This document shows, in pieces, positions 45,512 to 54,775 of a stretch of 57,694 bases of DNA. Each line of letters opens with the position of its first letter. Position 1 is the first letter of the stretch. The stretch spans positions 1 to 57,694 of the forward strand of contig JABDIN010000045.1 in NCBI GenBank assembly GCA_013003715.1, written 5' to 3'. The notes under the pieces are model-generated. The model searched no databases. It was not told where the DNA came from and saw nothing but the letters and a program-made list of their open reading frames with translations. The stretch comes from Desulfobacteraceae bacterium (lineage in GTDB: Bacteria; Desulfobacterota; Desulfobacteria; Desulfobacterales; Desulfosarcinaceae). The translations under genes were made by a program, and so were the position numbers.

Positions 45512-46489
45512 ATGCGGTCACCATATAGCGCCCGTGGTGCCACGGGCGCTTTATTTTTTTTAGGGGTGGTGCTGTGTATCACCGGTTGCGGGATGTTCAA
45601 TCCCAATTTGAATTATCGCGCGCTGCCGGTGGCGCAGCGTCAGGCCGCCGTGCAAGCCGTTCCTTTTTTTGCCCAGGAACGATACCAGTGCGGTCCCGCG
45701 GGTCTGGCCATGCTCTTGAACTGGAGCGGTGTCGAGGCCGATGCCGCCGATCTGGTTCCCCTGGTTTTCACTCCTGACAAAAAGGGAAGCCTCCAGCCCG
45801 CTCTTGTTGCCGCCGCTCGACAGCACGGACGTCTCGCATATGCGTTCAACGGCGTGGATCCGCTGCTCAAGGAATTGGCGGCCGGATACCCGGTCATCGT
45901 GCTGCAAAACCTGGGCTTGAAATGGATTCCCAAATGGCATTATGCCGTTGTGTTGGGATATGATCTGGAAAACGGTCATGTCACCCTTCATTCCGGCACC
46001 ACGGCTAATAAAACAACGGACTGGCGGGTGTTCATCAGAACCTGGAAACGCGGTCAATACTGGGGGTTGCTGGCGCTGCCGCCGGGCGAACTGCCGGCCA
46101 GCGCCTCCCAGGAATCCTATTTGAAATCGGTTCTCGGACTGGAGCAGGTCAGCAACTGGGATGGCGCCGCCCGGGCATACGAGGCCGCACTCGTAAAATG
46201 GGAAAACAGTCTGGGGGCATTGATGGGGTTGGGGAACAGCCGGTTTGCCGCCGGCGACAAAGACGGCGCGGAGACGGCATTTCGCAGTGCTGCCCAGTCG
46301 TTCCCGGAGAATACCGCGGTACTGAACAATCTCGCCTATGTATTGGCCAAGCAGGGAAAGTTCGAGGATGCCCTGGACATCATCCGGCGCGCCGGTGATA
46401 TCGGCGGCCCGTTGGCGCCGGTGGTCCGGCAAACCCACGATGAAATTCTGGTGATGATGAAATCGAACCCCGAAGCCGCCGGTCCGTAA
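45512..46489 (+). CDS. PA2778-family C39-like peptidase lipoprotein with TPR repeats
   Basis: A 325-residue lipoprotein. The signal peptide ends in a lipobox (CITGC, Cys26). A C39-like peptidase domain follows (about 48-190) with Cys60 in RYQCGPAGLAMLL and His in PKWHYAVVLGYD. TPR-like repeats fill about 205-310 (WDGAARAYEAAL, then GDKDGAETAFRSAAQSFPENTAVLNNLAYVLAKQGKFEDAL). C39 peptidases cut Gly-Gly leader peptides in transport; the target of this exported form is unknown. Unusually, its first codons lie inside a perfect terminator hairpin (listed separately), so expression may depend on read-through. An alternative GTG further down would lose the signal peptide. Confidence 0.88.
   Translation: MRSPYSARGATGALFFLGVVLCITGCGMFNPNLNYRALPVAQRQAAVQAVPFFAQERYQCGPAGLAMLLNWSGVEADAADLVPLVFTPDKKGSLQPALVAAARQHGRLAYAFNGVDPLLKELAAGYPVIVLQNLGLKWIPKWHYAVVLGYDLENGHVTLHSGTTANKTTDWRVFIRTWKRGQYWGLLALPPGELPASASQESYLKSVLGLEQVSNWDGAARAYEAALVKWENSLGALMGLGNSRFAAGDKDGAETAFRSAAQSFPENTAVLNNLAYVLAKQGKFEDALDIIRRAGDIGGPLAPVVRQTHDEILVMMKSNPEAAGP
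45527..45561 (+). terminator. Strong intrinsic terminator-like hairpin inside the start of the PA2778-type gene
   Basis: AGCGCCCGTGG (45527-45537) pairs perfectly with CCACGGGCGCT (45540-45550), followed by TTATTTTTTTT (45551-45561). This is a near-ideal rho-independent terminator 19 bases after the PA2779 stop. At the same time it encodes residues SARGATGALFF of the next gene's signal peptide. Confidence 0.75.
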
Positions 46490-46517
46490 TACCCGTCCAT
46501 GCTGGGGGCAACTTTAC

Positions 46518-47558
46518 CTAAACCGATGCCATTGCTTCCCGGATCACCGATGTTGCCTGTTCGATATCACCTGATCCCACATGATAATTGGTCACCGCAC
46601 GGATCTGGCCGGGACCCGACGCCAGCATCCGGACGCCTGACTTGTCCAGTAGTTGCGTTAATTCCAATGCAGTGACCTCGTCCGTCACCACATCGAAATA
46701 GACGATATTTGTCTTTATTTTATCCGGATCGACCGCTAATCCCCGGATTTGAGAAAGCCCCAGGGCCAGCGCCCGGGCATTGGCATGATCATCGGCCAGC
46801 CGGTCCACCATGGTCTCCAGGGCCACGATACCGGCTGCGGCAAGAATGCCGGATTGGCGCATGCCGCCGCCGAGTACTTTTCTGATCCGGCGGGCCTTGC
46901 CGATAAACGGCCGGTCTCCGCATACCACCGATCCCACCGGGGCGGCCAGCCCTTTGCTGAGGCAAAAGGTGATGGAGTCCGCCGGACCTGCCAGGTCCGC
47001 GATATCGATTTCAAGGGCGGCGGCGGCATTGAAGATACGTGCGCCGTCCACGTGGATGTTCAACCGGTGCCGGTCGGCCAATTTTCTCACCGCCTTCATG
47101 TAGGTGAGGGGAATCGGCGTACCTTTACAACGATTGTGCGTATTTTCGATGATGAGCAGCCGGCTTCGCGGAAAATGAATGTCATCCGGCCGGATGGCGG
47201 CTTCGATCATCTCCAGGGGTATGGTGCCGTCCGGTGAATTGGGAAGTGTCCGTGGATGAATATTGCCGATACCGGCCGAGCCCCCCTGCTCATACCAGAA
47301 CACATGGGACTGGTCGCCAAGAATCGATTCGTCGCCCCGGCCGCAGTGCACCATCTGACTGATCAGGTTCCCCATGGTGCCGCTGGGAACGAACAATCCA
47401 TCCTGTTTTCCCATACGGGAGGCGGCCAGTTCTTCAAGCCTTCGGACCGTTGGATCATCCCCCAGGACATCGTCTCCGACCTTGGCTTCGGCCATGGCCC
47501 GGCGCATCTCATCTGTTGGATGGGTAATGGTGTCGGACCGTAAATCAATTGTGTTCAT
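46518..47558 (-). CDS. Low-specificity L-threonine aldolase
   Basis: A 346-residue PLP enzyme that splits threonine or allo-threonine to glycine and acetaldehyde. The N-terminus [18 protein letters not shown], the segment [12 protein letters not shown] with the PLP-contacting Asp, and SFCLSKG-type lysine loop ([14 protein letters not shown], about 195-208) are typical. Ribosome site AGGAGC lies 6 bases before ATG. It starts 37 bases after the hisD stop, so the two are probably cotranscribed; they share no pathway step. Confidence 0.94.
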   Translation of the reverse strand: MNTIDLRSDTITHPTDEMRRAMAEAKVGDDVLGDDPTVRRLEELAASRMGKQDGLFVPSGTMGNLISQMVHCGRGDESILGDQSHVFWYEQGGSAGIGNIHPRTLPNSPDGTIPLEMIEAAIRPDDIHFPRSRLLIIENTHNRCKGTPIPLTYMKAVRKLADRHRLNIHVDGARIFNAAAALEIDIADLAGPADSITFCLSKGLAAPVGSVVCGDRPFIGKARRIRKVLGGGMRQSGILAAAGIVALETMVDRLADDHANARALALGLSQIRGLAVDPDKIKTNIVYFDVVTDEVTALELTQLLDKSGVRMLASGPGQIRAVTNYHVGSGDIEQATSVIREAMASV

Positions 47559-47595
47559 ACTTTATGCTCCTGTTGATGGACTTGAGCCTGATGGC

Positions 47596-48912
47596 TTATT
47601 TTTTATCGGTCTCCAGCCGGACCGCGATCGATTCCGCATGGGCACCGAGCCCTTCGATACCGGCCAGGTGGATGATATCCCCGGCCTCTTTTTCAAAAGC
47701 CTCTTTTGAATAGTGAATCAAGCTTGTTTTTTTAATGAAATTTTCCACGGAGAGGGCTGACGAAAACCGGGCGGTACCCGCAGTGGGCAGTACATGGTTG
47801 GGCCCCGCGATGTAGTCGCCCACCGGTTCCGGTGTATAATGCCCCATGAACACGGCACCGGCGTTGCGTACCCGGCTGATGTGGTCGAAGGGGCTGTCGA
47901 TCTGCAGTTCCAGGTGTTCGGGGGCGATCCGGTTAGACAGATCAATGGCGTCGTCGATGGCCGGCACCACGAGGATCGCCCCGAAATTGTCCAGGGATTC
48001 CCGGGCGATTTCCCGACGCGCCAATCCTTTCAGCCGCCGTTCGGCAGCTTTTGCGGTTTGCTGCGCCAGACCGGACGACGTTGTGACCAGCACCGAAGAG
48101 GACAAGGGATCATGTTCCGCCTGGGATAAAAGATCGGCGGCGACGAATTCGGGATCAGCCGTGTGATCCGCAATGATCAATATCTCACTGGGTCCGGCGA
48201 TCATATCGATACCCACCGCGCCGGCCACCAGCTTTTTGGCGATGGTGACCCAGATATTCCCCGGGCCGGCAATGACATCCACCCTGGGAATGGTGCCGGT
48301 TCCATAGGCCAGCGCGGCGATGGCCCATGCGCTGCCGGTTTTGTATACAGCATCCACACCGACCTTTTGTGCCGCCACCAGCAGATGGGGGTCTACCTTG
48401 CCGTCCCGAGTGGGCGGAGTGACCATGACCACTTTCTCAACACCGGCAATCTTGGCGGGCAGTCCGCACATGAGTACCGACGACACCAGGGGCGTCTTGC
48501 CGCCCTGGCCACCCGGTACGTAAATGCCGGCCGCCGCCACCGGGTTCACCAGTTGCCCCAGCATCGTGCCCGGACGGCTTTTATCTATCCATGAGAGGGG
48601 CAGTTGTTGGGTGTGAAAGGATCGGATTTGTCGTATCGCCCGGTTCAGTGATCGCGTAAACGGTTTATCCACCTGCTTATTTGCCGCCTCCATCTCCTGC
48701 CGGCTGACCTGCAGGGATTCCGGGGCAAGGGTGGGTGAATCGAATTTGCGGGTATACCGGATCAATGCGGAATCCCCGTTTTTCCGGACATCTTCAAGTA
48801 TCCGGTCGACAGCGGCCATGTCTTTCTTACGAATGGTCAATGACCGGTTCAATATGCCCGCCAGTTTTTTTTCTGCCGACGCGGAGGGGTAATTATATAT
48901 TTTCAAGGTCAT
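47596..48912 (-). CDS. hisD: Histidinol dehydrogenase
   Basis: A 438-residue zinc enzyme that oxidises histidinol to histidine in two NAD-dependent steps. Visible signatures are [52 protein letters not shown] and [21 protein letters not shown], the last holding zinc-binding and catalytic histidines. ATG 48912 has AGAGGAAAG upstream; an in-frame ATG 28 codons earlier lacks a ribosome site and an N-terminal match. No other his genes are in the window. Confidence 0.95.
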   Translation of the reverse strand: MTLKIYNYPSASAEKKLAGILNRSLTIRKKDMAAVDRILEDVRKNGDSALIRYTRKFDSPTLAPESLQVSRQEMEAANKQVDKPFTRSLNRAIRQIRSFHTQQLPLSWIDKSRPGTMLGQLVNPVAAAGIYVPGGQGGKTPLVSSVLMCGLPAKIAGVEKVVMVTPPTRDGKVDPHLLVAAQKVGVDAVYKTGSAWAIAALAYGTGTIPRVDVIAGPGNIWVTIAKKLVAGAVGIDMIAGPSEILIIADHTADPEFVAADLLSQAEHDPLSSSVLVTTSSGLAQQTAKAAERRLKGLARREIARESLDNFGAILVVPAIDDAIDLSNRIAPEHLELQIDSPFDHISRVRNAGAVFMGHYTPEPVGDYIAGPNHVLPTAGTARFSSALSVENFIKKTSLIHYSKEAFEKEAGDIIHLAGIEGLGAHAESIAVRLETDKK

Positions 48913-49231
48913 CTGACTTTCCTCTGGATCGTTTGGGTGTGCGGGTATCAGCGGTTTCTGCCGGGCGCTTGTCCGGCTATCGGGTATCGGCGTCAAGCAT
49001 CTCTATTTTCCCGATACCCAGCCATGTTCGATTCACTGTGTTTATGTCGTCGATTGTACTTTGTCAACACCATCCGGAAAGTGAGAGATCCGTGCGGATA
49101 GATTGCGAATGGTGAAATGATGATCACATTATGTCTCCGGAATGGAACTGAGCTGATGTGGACATTGTGTCTTGTACCTTCAACCGGCTGGTGCAGCAAT
49201 ACAGCATCCATAAACATCGGAGGAATTTACC
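48913..49231. other. Divergent intergenic region between hisD and nfo
   Basis: About 320 bases containing both promoters in principle. I see no convincing -35/-10 pair and no strong hairpin. Confidence 0.4.
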
Positions 49232-50080
49232 ATGAAGTATATCGGCGCCCATGTGAGTGCGGCCGGCGGGGTGGAGAATGCCCCCCTCAATGCCAAGAAA
49301 ATAAAGGCCACGGCCTTTGCGTTGTTCACCAAGAACCAGCGGCAATGGACAGCCAAACCCTTGAGTGAACAAAATATCGAAGGCTTTAAACAGAACTGCC
49401 GAAACAACGGCTTTACACCCCGTCAGATTCTTCCCCATGACAGCTATCTGATCAATCTGGGGCATCCGGACCCAGACGGGCTTGAAAAATCACGAGCCGC
49501 TTTTCTCGACGAAATGATGCGGTGCCGGCAGCTGGGACTGGAATATCTCAATTTCCATCCGGGCAGCCATCTGAAGCGGATATCCGAATCCGAGAGCCTG
49601 GCCCGGATAGCCGACAGTATCAATATCGCCCTGGAAAATACCACCGGTGTTACCGCTGTGATTGAAAATACGGCGGGGCAGGGGACCAATCTAGGTTATT
49701 GTTTCGAGCATTTGGCACAAATCATCGACGGGGTGGAAGATAAATCCCGGGTCGGTGTCTGTCTGGATACCTGCCACCTGTTTGCCGCGGGGTATGACAT
49801 CCGGACCGCCGCCGGCTATGACGCCACCATGAACGATTTCCACCGTATTGTGGGCATGGACTACTTGAAAGGCATGCATCTGAACGACTCCAAAAAAGCC
49901 AGGGAAAGCCGCGTGGATCGTCATGAGAGTATCGGCAAGGGCACCCTGGGAAGTGACGCGTTTTCGTTTATCTTCAACGATCCGCGTACCGATGATATAC
50001 CGTTGATCCTGGAAACGCCCAATACCGATTTGTGGGCAAAAGAGATTGAAATGCTGAAGGCCATGACCATTGATGCCTGA
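49232..50080 (+). CDS. nfo: Deoxyribonuclease IV (AP endonuclease)
   Basis: A 282-residue TIM-barrel enzyme that cleaves DNA at abasic sites. It begins [18 protein letters not shown] and contains [57 protein letters not shown] (in part: [20 protein letters not shown]) and ILETP, which carry the three-zinc site. Ribosome site GGAGG lies 8 bases before ATG. Its end faces the metallopeptidase gene, 19 bases away. Confidence 0.97.
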   Translation: MKYIGAHVSAAGGVENAPLNAKKIKATAFALFTKNQRQWTAKPLSEQNIEGFKQNCRNNGFTPRQILPHDSYLINLGHPDPDGLEKSRAAFLDEMMRCRQLGLEYLNFHPGSHLKRISESESLARIADSINIALENTTGVTAVIENTAGQGTNLGYCFEHLAQIIDGVEDKSRVGVCLDTCHLFAAGYDIRTAAGYDATMNDFHRIVGMDYLKGMHLNDSKKARESRVDRHESIGKGTLGSDAFSFIFNDPRTDDIPLILETPNTDLWAKEIEMLKAMTIDA

Positions 50081-50099
50081 GGTTAACAGGCCGTCGATC

Positions 50100-50777
50100 C
50101 TAACGGCGAAGGATGCGAATCCAGCGCCACACGTTCAACAACCCCACCAGCGCATTGGCCACATAGGTGAGCGCACAGGCCAGTAATATCTTTCTGGCGG
50201 CGGGATAATCCTCCGGGGGGATCAATTTGCCGTTCACCAGCATGGGCAGCGCCCGGTTGAAACTCGCGTCGAATTCACACGGCAGGGTCAGGAAATGTAC
50301 GAATACCGGGATGCACAGCGTGGCAAAACCGCCCATCAGCATTAACCCGCCGGCCGCCGGCACCCTTGTCAGCACCGCCAGAACCGGCACCAGCAAGATG
50401 ATGGTCGCCCCGGCTTTTTCCAGGCGGACAGCGGTTCGAATCATACGGGTGCGAGTCCGCAACGGCGCATATCCGTCCCGGTCCTGAATGGCGTGTCCCA
50501 CCTCATGGGCCGCCACCACCACCGCCGTCAGCGTTTTTTTATCGCATCTTGCCCGGGTGAGGCCGAGGACTTTTTTTTCCGGATCATAGTGATCACCGGA
50601 TTCGGTGATTTCGACGTTTACATCGTTCATGTTCAAACGGGTCAGCATCAGCCGGGCCAGATCCAGACCGTTTCCGGAAAAGTATTCATGGCGTCCGAAT
50701 TTTTTCAATACATGATTGGCCCAAAAACTGGGACCGAATAAAACGATGATGGCAATTACCACGATCAGGATCGGCAT
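50100..50777 (-). CDS. YugP-family zinc metallopeptidase
   Basis: A 225-residue membrane peptidase. N-terminal helix (ILIVVIAIIVLFGPSFWA), then the zinc motif HEVGH (91-95), two or three further helices, and the third ligand in CEFDASF (about 168). This order is that of the YugP family (DUF2751-like membrane zinc peptidases), whose substrates are unknown. It is a single gene convergent with nfo. Confidence 0.9.
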   Translation of the reverse strand: MPILIVVIAIIVLFGPSFWANHVLKKFGRHEYFSGNGLDLARLMLTRLNMNDVNVEITESGDHYDPEKKVLGLTRARCDKKTLTAVVVAAHEVGHAIQDRDGYAPLRTRTRMIRTAVRLEKAGATIILLVPVLAVLTRVPAAGGLMLMGGFATLCIPVFVHFLTLPCEFDASFNRALPMLVNGKLIPPEDYPAARKILLACALTYVANALVGLLNVWRWIRILRR

Positions 50778-51057
50778 AGTGAGTTGTCCCTGGATTTTTC
50801 CGGTATATTTACGGTTTTGGAATTAAAAATGCAGAATAGCATGCTTGAATTACACTTGGCAACACACGGGCAAGATCATTTCAGGGAAACCGCGTTTACA
50901 ATCGGCTCGGAATTTTCAAGCATATTTTATGAGAGAATACGATGATAATGCTCAATTAAAAATGACAAATGAAGGCGTTCCGTCGATTTTTAAATTCCTG
51001 TGTTTCCGGTTTTTTACAAAACAGATATCATGCCGGCATTTGACAGTAAATTGCCCG

Positions 51058-52671
51058 TTACCCAAACGGGCGGCTGAAATAGGTCAAGGCCCACAGTGCC
51101 AGCAGGTAGACGCTCAACAGCGATTGTATCCCGGCAACGGTTCTCACCCAACCGGTGCCCATCAGGGAGTACTCCCTGCGCTGCATGCGGGCTATCCAGT
51201 TACCCACGTTGAGTTCACGCCAGCCGATACCGAAAGCGGAAATAAGGCTGAAATAAAAAGCGGTCTTCAAATCCACCATTCGGTTGAATTCGATTTTTTC
51301 CGGTTCATCGGATCCCAGGTCCTGCCTGACCCGGGTGGGCTGCCAGACCTTAAAAATACCATCGCCGCTCTGTTTCACCAGGGCAACCATGTAAACAACC
51401 GAGAAAACCAAAAAAAGGAGCGATAATATCAACAGCGACTTCCAGGGGTTTTCACCGGAATCGGTGAAAAAATCAAAAAACACATACTCGAACACCCTTT
51501 CCGAAATCGTGGCCTCATCAAGCCTGTACTTGCGAAGCGCCGCGGTCAATGCGCGTTCTTCGGTTCTCAGGCCCGCTTCCCTGGCCGAGTTGCGCAGACT
51601 GACTATCGGTGTGATTTGGGTAAATTTCAGTGTGGACAAGCCGACAACGCCGGTGAACAATACATTTTCAACGGTTTTCGGTTCAAATGTGGAACCGGTG
51701 AGATCGGCATGAACCAGGGAGGCCCCATCTACTGTGCAATCCAGCAGGATGACGTCGTTCATGACGGCATCCACGAACCTTGCCTCGAGAAGGATCGCGT
51801 TATGAAAATTGGCGGATGAGAGAGTGGATTCGCTAAGATTGGCCCTGGTCAGATCTGTTCCCTTGAACTTTGCGTCCCTTGCAATGATCCCGCTCATATT
51901 TGTTTCCACCATGACAGCGTCATTGAGCAGGGCATGGCTGAGATCGGTCAGGCTCATGGTTTCCATCTCCAGGTATTCAGCAGGTTTTTGCAGTTTCGCC
52001 CGGGTCAGATCCGCCTTCTCCAATTGCGCATAGGTCAGGTCCGAAGCCGTGAGATCGGCCTCTATCAATATGGCGGCGTTCAAAGCCGCCCTTTTCAGAT
52101 TGGCCATGTAAAGGTTGCACTCCTCTAAATGCGCTTCGGTCAGATCCGCTTCTTCCAGGTCGGCGCGAATCAGAAACGCATCATTCAATTCCGCCTGGTT
52201 CAATTGTGCCCGTTGCAGTTTTGCTGCCGTCAGGATGGCACCATTGAGCTTTGCCCGCGAGAGGATCGCATTTTGCAGGTCCGCACCATACAGGTTCGCC
52301 CGGGTGAGGTTTGCCTCCCGAAGGTCGGCACGGGTCAGATTTGCCTCGCTGAGATCCGCTCCGCTGAGATCCGCATTGTAAGCCACAACACCGGAAAGAT
52401 CCGCGCCACTGAGCCTTGCCTCTCTCAAATCCATATTGTTCAGGGGAAAATCCGTCAGGATGGCCCGGTTCCCCTCGACGCCCTTTGACGCAACCCACAG
52501 CCTGTGATCTTCAAGAATGCGGTCGAGTTCGCTGGTTCGGCCGCCGGTGGGCCCCGCCGCCTTCAAACCGGGTGGTGGGCTGGTCTTGTCCTCAGCACCA
52601 ACGGTATTGCCGGTCACCAGCACCTGCAGGATCAAAAGGATTGAAACCAGGGTAAACGCATTGGTTTTCAT
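51058..52671 (-). CDS. Exported pentapeptide-repeat protein with channel-like C-terminus
   Basis: A 537-residue protein. Signal peptide (LVSILLILQVLVTGNTVGA) and a short linker, then about 45 pentapeptide repeats of A(D/N)Lxx type (about 78-345), which fold as a right-handed square beta-helix. After a linker come a membrane helix (SLLILSLLFLVFSVVYMVALV, about 415), a re-entrant-like segment (FYFSLISAFGIGWRELNVGNW) and a last helix (IQSLLSVYLLALWALTYF), resembling a two-TM ion-channel end. Pentapeptide proteins with channel tails are known but uncharacterised. Ribosome site GAGGAGG is 5 bases before ATG. Confidence 0.87.
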   Translation of the reverse strand: MKTNAFTLVSILLILQVLVTGNTVGAEDKTSPPPGLKAAGPTGGRTSELDRILEDHRLWVASKGVEGNRAILTDFPLNNMDLREARLSGADLSGVVAYNADLSGADLSEANLTRADLREANLTRANLYGADLQNAILSRAKLNGAILTAAKLQRAQLNQAELNDAFLIRADLEEADLTEAHLEECNLYMANLKRAALNAAILIEADLTASDLTYAQLEKADLTRAKLQKPAEYLEMETMSLTDLSHALLNDAVMVETNMSGIIARDAKFKGTDLTRANLSESTLSSANFHNAILLEARFVDAVMNDVILLDCTVDGASLVHADLTGSTFEPKTVENVLFTGVVGLSTLKFTQITPIVSLRNSAREAGLRTEERALTAALRKYRLDEATISERVFEYVFFDFFTDSGENPWKSLLILSLLFLVFSVVYMVALVKQSGDGIFKVWQPTRVRQDLGSDEPEKIEFNRMVDLKTAFYFSLISAFGIGWRELNVGNWIARMQRREYSLMGTGWVRTVAGIQSLLSVYLLALWALTYFSRPFG

Positions 52672-52722
52672 TTGTCCTCCTCACCACCCGGTCTATGGGG
52701 CATGGCATGATGCCCGCGGGCA

Positions 52723-53124
52723 TTACTTCGCGCGATACCATATGTGATTATCGACTCTCCCGCGGTCAGGGCCGATTTTTTTCATGAGATTTCCGGTGTT
52801 ATCCGTCATGAACACATAGTCGATGACGATAGAGCCGTCGGATCTCACCGAGCCATTTAGCATCATGGTGGCATTGCCGCTCTTGGATAATCTGACCAAC
52901 CCCTGAATTTTATTCCCCTCAAAGATCGCCGCACCTGACCATGGCCAGGGGCTGCCGGGTTCTTCGACCCTGTACAGATCGTCGCCGATATACTTGATCA
53001 TGATGACGCGGTTCGGATTGCCATCCATGAAGTACCGGCCCGACAAGTCGCTCGCCGACACAAAGCCGGAAGGGATCAGGAGCAATACCAACAAACAAAA
53101 CCGGAATGTAATTGTATGTGTCAA
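52723..53124 (-). CDS. Small exported protein of unknown function
   Basis: A 133-residue protein with a signal peptide (FRFCLLVLLLIPSGFVSA) and a compact beta-rich domain (LSGRYFMDGNPNRVIMIKYIGDDLYRVEE in parts: GRYFMDGNPNRV, IKYIGDDLYRVEE). It resembles small periplasmic domains that bind fatty or apolar ligands, but I do not recognise the family. The start is placed at TTG 53124, because AGGAGG lies 7 bases upstream; an ATG six codons before would place the ribosome site inside the gene. It precedes the pentapeptide gene on the same strand (51 bases). Confidence 0.65.
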   Translation of the reverse strand: MTHTITFRFCLLVLLLIPSGFVSASDLSGRYFMDGNPNRVIMIKYIGDDLYRVEEPGSPWPWSGAAIFEGNKIQGLVRLSKSGNATMMLNGSVRSDGSIVIDYVFMTDNTGNLMKKIGPDRGRVDNHIWYRAK

Positions 53125-53648
53125 TTTGATACCTCCTGCCATTTAAAAGTTGATGCCGCAAATGCGTTCGAAAGGAGAGAACAGCGGGATGTTGCGGTTT
53201 GGCAAAATGCCCCTATGGGCAAAGTTTCAATAAAGAGTAGTCCGCTTCACATGCGTGCTGTCAAACCTTAGGGTGCCTGTCAGGATTGGAAAAGACAATG
53301 GGGGCTGGAATTGCCCGGGTTCGGAAGGGAGCTGCCGGTCCATATGATCTGCTGGTACAGTGGTAAAAACGATATCCGGCCGGATGGGAATTCAACGTCA
53401 TCAGGAATTCGGCGGACTCATTGTCATTGTCGAAGTTACCATAAGATACCCGGATTTAAAATAGATAAAAGATGTGGCATCCAGGGTAACCACATATCTT
53501 GGATGGCATATGCATCACTCTGAAACTGCTGTTTGATCGTTGACGGAAAACGTATTGAAAGGACAATGGATGACAGTATTCCCTTTGACCGGGATTATCT
53601 ACTTCGATACAATTCTAATTAGATTGGAATTGAAATAGAGGACGAGCC
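53125..53648. other. 520-bp intergenic stretch
   Basis: No gene can be supported. It contains a CCATAAGATACCCGG string shared with the region before the PilB-like gene, and repeat copy B at 53476-53509. Confidence 0.45.
53476..53509 (+). repeat. Second dispersed repeat, copy B
   Basis: CCAGGG, variable core, CATATCTTGGATGGCAT; inverted match to 41928-41961 (25 of 29 positions). Confidence 0.55.
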
Positions 53649-54193
53649 ATGAATGAAAAAAATTACAAGCCCTTGTCGACGGAGAACCGGCAAGAATAGA
53701 AGGCTATGACATTGAATTTACAAATCTTGTCCGGGTGGAAGAGCCGGTATCGCTGACATTGAATAAAATTCTCGCAATTACGATGGACCCGGCGATAAAG
53801 ATCGATTCCTGGGCCAGTTTTAGAGATACAAGTTACAATGTTGATTACTACAGAGGTATGGCCATAGTAAAAAAACGATTGTCAGTTGTCGTCAAACCGG
53901 AAAAATTGTCGACTGTCAACCAACCTGTTCATGGATTGAAAAAACTGATGAACCGTAGAATTGATGTTTACATTGATTCAGACAAACAGGTGCTATCCCT
54001 TCTGGCTTTACCCGAATTCAAGGACTCCGGACTGAGGATTGTCGCAGAACTGGAAAGCATTGCCAGTTATCCCTATTTACATAAAAAGCATGCTGAGCTG
54101 GCACCCCGGCTGGCTGAGGTTTTAAAAGAGATGAAATCCATGGGATTGTTTGAAAAGTTTCTGGAGCATGTCCGTAACCAGAACGAAGAGTGA
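53649..54193 (+). pseudogene. Family 3 solute-binding protein, frameshifted and lacking its signal peptide
   Basis: ATG 53649 with GAGG upstream starts a frame that, after a run of seven A (53656-53662), must shift by one base to read on. The joined product is about 180 residues (LQALVDGEPARIEGYDIEF ... KKHAELAPRLAEVLKEMKSMGLFEKFL). The C-terminal text, in particular YPYLHKKHAELAPRLAEVL, is that of periplasmic amino-acid-type (family 3) binding proteins. No signal peptide remains. Without the shift the frame opens only at GTG 53735. Loss of function is likely unless the A-run is a sequencing error. Confidence 0.5.
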
Positions 54194-54349
54194 GCCCAAC
54201 TTGCAAGCCCCCTGTGTCAGAGGAGCTTGTCAACGACGATTTGAACCCAATTATTTTCAAACTATCTTGATGAGTATGTTTTTAGATTCAACCGACGTAA
54301 CTCCGTAAACATCGGCAAAAAATTCCTACATTTTCAAACAATATTTTTT

Positions 54350-54399
54350 ACCATCGAGTACATGAAGATCATGAAGGGATTCTGATGGTCTTCTTCATG
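54350..54399 (+). repeat. 50-bp hairpin repeat, copy 1
   Basis: Starts ACCATCGAGTAC and ends GATGGTCTTCTTCATG. It matches 56416-56465 in 46 of 50 positions in the same orientation. GAAGATCAT pairs with ATGGTCTTC (9 bp with one G-U) around a 10-12 base loop. Confidence 0.75.
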
Positions 54400-54478
54400 T
54401 TCTTTTTTTCTTCATGTCGAATATCAATCCGGCAACTGATTAGGTAAAGTGACGTATCGCTGATTTGCGAAATGAGTT

Positions 54479-54567
54479 TCCGGCGGAATTTACTGGGGGA
54501 CAAGCCTTCTTGGCGCCACCGCCTCCCATAAACCAGAAATACGAGTTTTGCGTATTTATCCGCCGGA
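54479..54567. other. Long-range inverted repeat
   Basis: TCCGGCGGA (54479-54487) and TCCGCCGGA (54559-54567) are perfect 9-base arms 71 bases apart, with a GGCGCC palindrome between them. Could be a structured RNA or a remnant of a mobile element end. Confidence 0.35.
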
Positions 54568-54715
54568 GCAATAATAGGTCTTTATCAAAACCGGTATGCT
54601 TCGGTGTGAAGTGAGAACAGGCGGTTCCTGTAAATGACCCATAAGATGGTTGATACCCAAATACAACGCCTATAGATGACTACTTTCCAGATTCACGAAT
54701 CATTTTTAAAACAGG

Positions 54716-54743
54716 TTGACAATAGAAGTAAATCAAGTATACA
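54716..54743 (+). promoter_or_regulatory. Promoter of the AbiE operon
   Basis: TTGACA (54716-54721), 16-base spacer, TATACA (54738-54743), 32 bases before the AbiEi start. A near-consensus sigma70 promoter. Confidence 0.65.
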
Positions 54744-54775
54744 AAATAAACAAAAATGTTAATTATATATATCTG

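Larger units (their letters stand above)
54194..54775. other. 580-bp intergenic region upstream of the AbiE pair
   Basis: No gene. It holds the first copy of the 50-bp hairpin repeat (54350-54399), a long-range inverted repeat (54479-54487 with 54559-54567) and the AbiEi promoter. Confidence 0.5.

Noticed and set aside
45560-46438. 292-codon antisense frame within the PA2778-type gene
   Set aside because: A shadow of the peptidase/TPR gene; no ribosome site and no recognisable motif.
53311-53523. 70-codon plus-strand frame
   Set aside because: It runs through two dispersed repeat pieces and has no domain or ribosome site.
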